From an uncultured Clostridia bacterium (GTDB lineage: Bacteria > Bacillota > Clostridia > Christensenellales > CAG-138), in contig CAMHDC010000003.1 of the NCBI GenBank assembly GCA_946183765.1, positions 1 to 19,934 of the forward strand: 19,934 nt of DNA, read 5' to 3'. Position numbers and translations under genes: made by a program. Below are positions 15,151 to 19,934 of the stretch, piece after piece. The notes below the pieces were generated by a model. It was not told the origin of the DNA. It did not search any database and worked only from the letters and a program-made list of their open reading frames with translations. How positions within the stretch are numbered: the first letter of the stretch is position 1; every line of letters begins with the position of its first letter.

Positions 15151-16311
15151 ATGGCGGAGGATGAACGGGCATATCAGCGGCAGCGGCGGGCGTACAAAGC
15201 GCTGTACCGGCCGGCGAAGCTGCTCATGAAGGGGCTGTTGAACTATACCTACGAGCTGGGGCCGCGGACGGAGGGGCCCTGCCTCATTTTGAGCAACCAC
15301 GTGACGGACTTCGATCCCATCCTGGTGGGGCTGAGCTTCCCCGAGCACATGTACTACGTGGCCGGGGAGAACGTGATGCGCATGGGCTTCCTCTCCAAGG
15401 TGGTCACCCGCTACGCCTCCGTCATCCAGCGGATCAAGGGCACCACCGACGCCGAAGCGGCGCTGCAGATTTTGCGGACCCTGCGCAAGGGGCGGAACGT
15501 GTGCATGTTCGCCGAGGGCAACCGCACCTTCACCGGAGAGACCTTGCCCATCGCCCCCGCCACGGCCAAGCTGGTGAAGATGTCCCGGAGCACCCTGGTC
15601 ACCTACCGGCTCACGGGCGGGTACCTTTCCACCCCCCGCTGGAGCACCCATCGCCGCAAGGGCCGTATGTACGGCGCGCCTGTGGGCGTCTATCCCCCGG
15701 AGGAAATCAAAAAGATGTCTGAGGCGGAGATCTCGGCCCTTCTGGCCCGGGACCTCTATGAGAACGCCTACGATACCCAGGCGAAGGCGCCTGTGGCCTT
15801 CCGGGGCAAGGCCCTGGCCGAGACCCTGGAGACGGCTCTGTACCTGTGCCCCAAATGCCGTCGGATCGACACCCTTCACAGCCAAGGGGATCGGTTCTTC
15901 TGCGACTGCGGCCTCTCCATGACCCTGGACGAGTTCGGCTTCTTCCGGGGCGACGGGCTGCCCTTCAAAACGCCCCTCGACTGGGACAGGTGGCAGACCG
16001 GGGAGATGGAACGGCTGGCGGAGACCATGGGGGAAGAGGCCGCCTTCTCGGACGAGGGCCAGACCCTGAACCGGAAGGAGGACGACCACAGCCTGACGCC
16101 CCTGGTCACCGGGACCATGGCCCTCTATCGGGACAGGCTCACCGTGGGCGACCTGGCTTTTCCCCTCCGCGACCTTCGGGGCATCGGCCTCATCCAGCGC
16201 CAGGGCATGGTCTTCTCCACCGCCGACGGGGACTACGCCGTCACGGCGACCCGCCTGCGCTGCGTGCGGAAGTATCAGACCCTGTTTGAGTTTTTGAAAG
16301 GAAAAAATTGA
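15151..16311 (+). CDS. Acyltransferase with C-terminal zinc ribbon and extra domain
   Basis: A 386-residue protein, about 150 residues longer than a plain PlsC. Residues about 15-230 are an acyltransferase domain with motif I SNHVTDFD (His50, Asp55) and motif III FAEGNRTF (Glu122-Thr126; Asn replaces the usual Thr of EGTR). Unlike the other acyltransferase here it shows no strong N-terminal membrane hairpin. Residues 233-253 (CPKC..CDC) look like a treble-Cys-pair zinc ribbon with the unusual second pair CxC. Residues about 315-386 form a beta-rich segment (ALYRDRLTVGDLAFPLRDLRGIGLIQRQGMVFS..YAVT) resembling PH/GRAM-like domains. The likely role is phospholipid or lipid-cofactor acylation, with the tail perhaps sensing or docking at the membrane. 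It has its own promoter and no cotranscribed partner. Confidence 0.8.
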   Translation: MAEDERAYQRQRRAYKALYRPAKLLMKGLLNYTYELGPRTEGPCLILSNHVTDFDPILVGLSFPEHMYYVAGENVMRMGFLSKVVTRYASVIQRIKGTTDAEAALQILRTLRKGRNVCMFAEGNRTFTGETLPIAPATAKLVKMSRSTLVTYRLTGGYLSTPRWSTHRRKGRMYGAPVGVYPPEEIKKMSEAEISALLARDLYENAYDTQAKAPVAFRGKALAETLETALYLCPKCRRIDTLHSQGDRFFCDCGLSMTLDEFGFFRGDGLPFKTPLDWDRWQTGEMERLAETMGEEAAFSDEGQTLNRKEDDHSLTPLVTGTMALYRDRLTVGDLAFPLRDLRGIGLIQRQGMVFSTADGDYAVTATRLRCVRKYQTLFEFLKGKN

Positions 16312-16318
16312 TTCTTCA

Positions 16319-16450
16319 CACCTTTTCTTGTAAGAAAAGGTGCCCAAAAGAACTTTAAGAAGATAAGATGGTATATGGAGAAGCCCAAGAAATCCTCTTG
16401 AGCTTTTCTTTTTGCGCCGCTTTTTCTTTTCACTGAAAAGAAAAAGCGGC
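16319..16450. repeat. AT-rich spacer with two perfect inverted repeats
   Basis: The 151-bp gap between the acyltransferase and rsmF-like genes is much more AT-rich than its surroundings. It contains CACCTTTTCTT-GT-AAGAAAAGGTG (16319-16342), a 5-bp dyad CAAGA-AATCC-TCTTG (16386-16400), and a 16-bp perfect stem (16416-16431 with 16435-16450; arms GCCGCTTTTTCTTTTC and its complement, loop ACT). The converging genes need termination here, but neither large hairpin is followed by a T-tract on the appropriate strand. A dispersed intergenic palindromic repeat is an alternative reading. Confidence 0.7.
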
Positions 16451-16462
16451 AACAAAATAACC

Positions 16463-17719
16463 CTAATGGATCCGTAACCCCTTGGGCAGATGGTTCTTCA
16501 GCACGCCGTCGGCGCCCTTGCCGAGGCCCAGCGCCAATCCCTGACAGGTCACGGCGCACCAGCCGGATATGTCCGAAGGCAGGGTCTCGCCGTGAACGTA
16601 CCGTAGGCCTTCAGACGCCGACACTGTCGCTCGCCTGACGAGCGGCATCCCCGCCGCCATGGCAAGAGCGTGGGCGGGCACGAACCGGTTTTTGACCGTT
16701 TCGCCCAGCAGCAGCCCAGCCCGCAAAAGCCGCATGCCTTCCAGGGCGCAGGGGAGCGGCGGCAGCAGCAGGGCCCGGCCGTCAGGCAGCAGGCGCAGGG
16801 AGCCAGAAAGCCCCTCCGTTTCCTCCCGCAAAAAGGCCTCCACAAGAGGCGCTTTGTCGCTCCGCCGGGGGAGATAGGTCGTGTCCGAAGGCGCGCCTTT
16901 GCGCCGGAATTTCGCCGCGTACTGTCCCTCGCCCAGGGAGGTGTGGGGGTAGAGGCGGCGCTCGTCCTCCCATTCGAAATCAGCAAATTCCGACAAAAAC
17001 CACGCCGCGTTCTCCTCGTTCTCCGCGGGGGAAAAGGAGCAGGTGGAATAGACCAACTGTCCGCCGGGTTTCACCGCCCTTTGAGCCGAGGTCAGGATGG
17101 CCCGCTGCCGCCTGGCGCAGGCCAGAACGTGCTCGGGGGACCAAGCCGCCACGGCCTCCGCTTCCTTGCGGAACATGCCCTCCCCGGCGCAGGGAGCGTC
17201 CACCAGCACCGCGTCGAAGACCGGCCCGGTGAGGGAAACCAGCTTCTCCGGGTCCATGGCCGTCACCACGGCGTTCTTCGCGCCCATGCGCTCCAGGTTG
17301 CCCAGGAGCACGCCGGCCCGGTTGGGCACGATCTCGTTGGAAAACAGCACGCCCTCGGGCACCCGGGCCGCCAGCTGGGCGGACTTGCCCCCCGGCGCGG
17401 CGCACAGATCCAGCACCGCCATGGACGGTCTCAGGTCAAAGAGGCTGACGGGCATCTGGGCGCTGAGCTCCTGGACGTAGTAGGCCCCCGCTCCATGGAG
17501 AAGGTCCTTCCCCGGGGCGAACCCCTCGGGCAGCAGGAACCCCTCGCCCCCCGCCGGTACAAACGCCGGCCGAAGGTCATGCAGCGCCGCCGCCGTCATC
17601 TTCAGCCCGTTCGCCCGGGCGGCCCGCTTCTCCGGCTGATCCATGGCCCTGAGGTAGGCGGCAAACACTTCGCCCAGCTGACCCTTCATTCGATCCAAAT
17701 ACGCTTGCGGCAGGTTCAT
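16463..17719 (-). CDS. rsmF: 16S rRNA m5C methyltransferase, RsmF/RsmB (NOP2/Sun) family
   Basis: A 418-residue S-adenosylmethionine-dependent RNA cytosine-5 methyltransferase. It has an N-terminal RNA-binding segment (LPQAYLDRMKGQLGEVFAAYL), the cofactor motif LDLCAAPGGKSAQLAA near 103-118, and the motif IV cysteine in VDAPCAGEGMFRKE. The motif VI catalytic cysteine is in YSTCSFSPAENEENA. The C-terminal 120 residues resemble the PUA-like domain of RsmF-type enzymes (SDISGWCAVTCQGLALGLGKGADGVLKNHLPKGLR). I chose the ATG at 17719, since MNLPQAYLDRM is the conserved beginning and the upstream in-frame extension reads through addA. The start overlaps the addA stop by four bases (ATGA), so translation is coupled to addA. 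The exact modified cytosine is not determined by sequence. Confidence 0.9.
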   Translation of the reverse strand: MNLPQAYLDRMKGQLGEVFAAYLRAMDQPEKRAARANGLKMTAAALHDLRPAFVPAGGEGFLLPEGFAPGKDLLHGAGAYYVQELSAQMPVSLFDLRPSMAVLDLCAAPGGKSAQLAARVPEGVLFSNEIVPNRAGVLLGNLERMGAKNAVVTAMDPEKLVSLTGPVFDAVLVDAPCAGEGMFRKEAEAVAAWSPEHVLACARRQRAILTSAQRAVKPGGQLVYSTCSFSPAENEENAAWFLSEFADFEWEDERRLYPHTSLGEGQYAAKFRRKGAPSDTTYLPRRSDKAPLVEAFLREETEGLSGSLRLLPDGRALLLPPLPCALEGMRLLRAGLLLGETVKNRFVPAHALAMAAGMPLVRRATVSASEGLRYVHGETLPSDISGWCAVTCQGLALGLGKGADGVLKNHLPKGLRIH

Positions 17720-19934
17720 AGCTTCACACAGGCCCTCCCGTTCAGCAGCACCACATATTTCTCCCGCACCGGCCGCCCGGTCAGGGTCTCCAGAGCCCGG
17801 GCGTACAGCTCCACCTGCCGCCGGTGGCGCTCCGCCCACTGGGCCGGATCGCCCTCCACCCGGTCGGTCTTATAGTCGAGGAGCACGAAGCCGTCCTCCT
17901 CCCTGAAGCAGGCGTCGATGACGCCCTGCAGGAGCACCCGTTCCTCCGAAGGCACGCCCAGGAGGTCCCGGGTGTCCATGGCCAGGGTAAAGGGCAGCTC
18001 CCGATAGACCCGGGGGCTGCGGCACATGCGGCGAAACAGGTCCGTGCCCACGAAGTAAGCGAGGCCCGCCCGATACCGTGCCCCGTCCCGGGCGGAGAGA
18101 TATTCGTCCAGCTCCGCCGCCGTGAGGGGCTTGAGGGGCAGCCGCCGCAACAGCTCGTGAACGTCCGTGCCCCGGCGCAATGCCCCCGCCGCTTCGACGA
18201 AGGCAGGCTCGGCGAAGGTCAGGGTATGGTGCTCGGACAAAGCGGTGACGGAGGTCTTGTTGGGCACCCCCGCCGCCCCCGCGAAGGGGTATTCACAGGC
18301 GTACCGCCTGGCGACGTTCGCCACCAGCACCGGATCGGCCGGCGGCAGGTCGGGCCGCGCCGCCGCCGTGGGCAGCACGAACTCCTCCCGGGCGTGGACG
18401 AAGGCGGGTACGTCCCGCTTCACCGTCATCAGCAGCCAGGAAAGGAAGGATTTCGCCCGCAGCACGGCGTAGGGCGTCCGGATCTCCGGCCGGTCCAGGG
18501 CCTCCCGGGCGTCGTTCACCGTGCCCACCATGACGAGGCGCCGTTTGGGCCGGGTCATGGCCACGTACAGCACCCGCATCTCCTCCTCCATCTGCTGCCG
18601 TCGGTTGACGAGCAGCACGGCCCGGCGGGTCAGCGGTTCCCGCTTGACGCCGTCGCCGCCCACGAAGGAAAGGCCCATGCCCCGCTTTCGGTGGAGGAGC
18701 AGCGCCGTCTTCTCGCCCTCCCGGCTGAACTGGCGGTTGAGCTCGCAGAGGAACACCACCGGGAACTCCAGCCCCTTGGACTTGTGGACGGACAGGATGC
18801 GGACCACGTCGCTTTGGACCGTCTGGGCGGACCCCAGCTTGGCGGAATCCCGGGCGTCGTCCATATATTTCAAAAAGCCGTGAAGGCCGAAGCTCCCGGT
18901 CTCGTCGTAGCTGCGGGCCTTGCTGACGAGGGCGTCCAGATTGGCCTGCCGCTGGGCGCCGCCGGGCATGGCCCCCATCTCCACGTAGAGCTCCGTTTCG
19001 TCCAGGAGCTTGGAAAGGAGCTCCTCCAGATTGCAGATCATGCTCTCCCGCCGCCAGCCCTCGAGCTTGTTCAGGAACCGGGCGGCCTTGCTTTGGGGAT
19101 CCGCCGCCGCGGCCAGCAGGCAGTCCAGCAGCTCGCCCCTGGGGCAGCGGCAGCGCAGGTCGATCAGCTCCTCGTGGGAGAACCCGCCCACGGTGGAGCG
19201 CAGCACGGACAGCAGGGGGATGTCCTGCCGCCGGTTGTCGATGATCCTCAAAAGGTTCAGCAGCACCATGACCTCTACGGATTCGAAGTAGCCGCCGGTG
19301 AGCTGAGCGAAGCAGGGGATGTTGCTTAGCGCCAGGGTCCGGGCGAAGACCCGGGCGTTGTTCATGCTCCGAAGGAGGATGGCGAAGTCCCCGTACCGAT
19401 AGGGCCGGGGCGTCCCGCCCGCCTTCTCCTGATAGAGTTCGCCGTCCATGAGCTCCCGGATGCGCCGGGCGCAGAGACGGGCCTCCGCCTCAGCGTTCTC
19501 CAAATCCTCCACGGTCTCGGCGTCCTCGTTTTTTTCCTCCTCCTCGTCCTCCGCTGCCGCCGCTGTCTCGGTCGGCCTGCGCTCGATGAGATGGAGCTCC
19601 ACGCCCCCCTTCGGCTGGTCCATGCCGGGCTGCAGGGCCGCCTTGTCATCGTAGACGATGGGGCTTTGGCCGGGCTGCATAAGCTTTTCGAAGACCCGGT
19701 TCACGGCGTCCAGGATCTCCGGGCTGCTGCGGAAGTTGTGGCTCAAATCGATCCGGCTGCCGATCTCGCCGGTGAAGGTTTTTAGCTTCTCCAGGAACAG
19801 CCCCGGCTCCGCCATGCGGAAGCCGTAGATGCTTTGCTTCACGTCACCCACGAAGAACAGGTCGTCGGGGCGACGGATGCGGTTCAGGATGGCCTCCTGG
19901 ACCTCGTTGCTGTCCTGATACTCGTCCACGATGA
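17716..19934 (-). CDS. addA: ATP-dependent helicase/nuclease subunit A (AddA), C-terminal part, cut by window edge
   Basis: A partial gene. The reading frame stays open to the right edge, so the roughly 500 N-terminal residues with Walker A are missing. About 739 residues are visible. They begin at Walker B (IVDEYQDSN), followed by FFVGDVKQSIYGFRMAEPGLF (motif III region), DLSHNFRSS (motif IV), VRILSVHKSKGLEFPVVFLCELN (motif V) and RVLYVAMTRPKRRL-like (motif VI). The C-terminal 200 residues are the RecB-type nuclease, with GVID, DYKTDRV and RQVELYA carrying the Asp, Asp-x-Lys and Gln-x-x-x-Tyr residues. AddAB repairs double-strand breaks in place of RecBCD in Gram-positives. An acidic insert (AEDEEEEKNEDAE) follows motif IV. 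addB would be expected upstream, off the window. Confidence 0.95.
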   Translation of the reverse strand, partial: IVDEYQDSNEVQEAILNRIRRPDDLFFVGDVKQSIYGFRMAEPGLFLEKLKTFTGEIGSRIDLSHNFRSSPEILDAVNRVFEKLMQPGQSPIVYDDKAALQPGMDQPKGGVELHLIERRPTETAAAAEDEEEEKNEDAETVEDLENAEAEARLCARRIRELMDGELYQEKAGGTPRPYRYGDFAILLRSMNNARVFARTLALSNIPCFAQLTGGYFESVEVMVLLNLLRIIDNRRQDIPLLSVLRSTVGGFSHEELIDLRCRCPRGELLDCLLAAAADPQSKAARFLNKLEGWRRESMICNLEELLSKLLDETELYVEMGAMPGGAQRQANLDALVSKARSYDETGSFGLHGFLKYMDDARDSAKLGSAQTVQSDVVRILSVHKSKGLEFPVVFLCELNRQFSREGEKTALLLHRKRGMGLSFVGGDGVKREPLTRRAVLLVNRRQQMEEEMRVLYVAMTRPKRRLVMVGTVNDAREALDRPEIRTPYAVLRAKSFLSWLLMTVKRDVPAFVHAREEFVLPTAAARPDLPPADPVLVANVARRYACEYPFAGAAGVPNKTSVTALSEHHTLTFAEPAFVEAAGALRRGTDVHELLRRLPLKPLTAAELDEYLSARDGARYRAGLAYFVGTDLFRRMCRSPRVYRELPFTLAMDTRDLLGVPSEERVLLQGVIDACFREEDGFVLLDYKTDRVEGDPAQWAERHRRQVELYARALETLTGRPVREKYVVLLNGRACVKL

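Noticed and set aside
17720..17839. Longer N-terminus of the rsmF-like gene (40 extra residues)
   Set aside because: That extension is out-of-frame reading of the addA 3' end; the conserved protein begins at the ATGA overlap.

Overview
The window looks like a chromosomal segment from a high-G+C, anaerobic, Gram-positive bacterium, most likely a clostridial member of the Bacillota. The grounds are an addA-type RecB-like helicase/nuclease, strong AGGAGG ribosome-binding sites, sigma-A-like TTGACx-17-TATAAT promoters, a ferredoxin-linked 2-oxoacid oxidoreductase, and roughly two-thirds G+C judged by eye. No species can be named. There are 16 protein genes (two cut by the window edges), one cobalamin riboswitch, and no tRNA, rRNA, CRISPR array or insertion sequence that I can see.

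Left half (1-9672), a propionate / methylmalonyl-CoA metabolic island. On the minus strand, mutA and mutB (methylmalonyl-CoA mutase, mutB cut at base 1) follow a well-formed cobalamin riboswitch. Divergent from them is a LysR-type regulator. Rightward lie korD-korA-korB-korC (2-oxoacid:ferredoxin oxidoreductase) and a small cobalamin-binding-like protein, then a strong hairpin terminator, then mce (methylmalonyl-CoA epimerase) and mmdA (methylmalonyl-CoA decarboxylase / propionyl-CoA carboxylase carboxyltransferase), closed by a terminator shared with ftsH. Together they can connect 2-oxoglutarate to succinyl-CoA, to (R)- then (S)-methylmalonyl-CoA, to propionyl-CoA plus CO2, in either direction. 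Meaning propionate formation from glutamate-type substrates or propionate assimilation cannot be decided from sequence.

Right half (9673-19934), housekeeping. Here are ftsH (minus), a PlsC-type acyltransferase and a HAD phosphatase (plus), a Na/Pi-cotransporter-family protein with a PhoU-like tail (minus, overlapping the phosphatase tail to tail), a second acyltransferase carrying an unusual zinc-ribbon and C-terminal extension (plus), an AT-rich palindromic spacer, and an rsmF-like rRNA methyltransferase coupled to the 3' part of addA (minus).

The most unusual points are: (1) a stand-alone B12-binding-fold protein in which all three cobalamin-contact signatures are altered, beside a MutAB mutase that should not need it; (2) a cobalamin riboswitch placed over a cobalamin-dependent enzyme, with a long leader; (3) two near-identical 16-bp palindromes in front of the kor operon and a related element between the divergent mutA and lysR promoters, suggesting one regulator for the whole island; and (4) the acyltransferase-zinc ribbon-C-terminal domain fusion.
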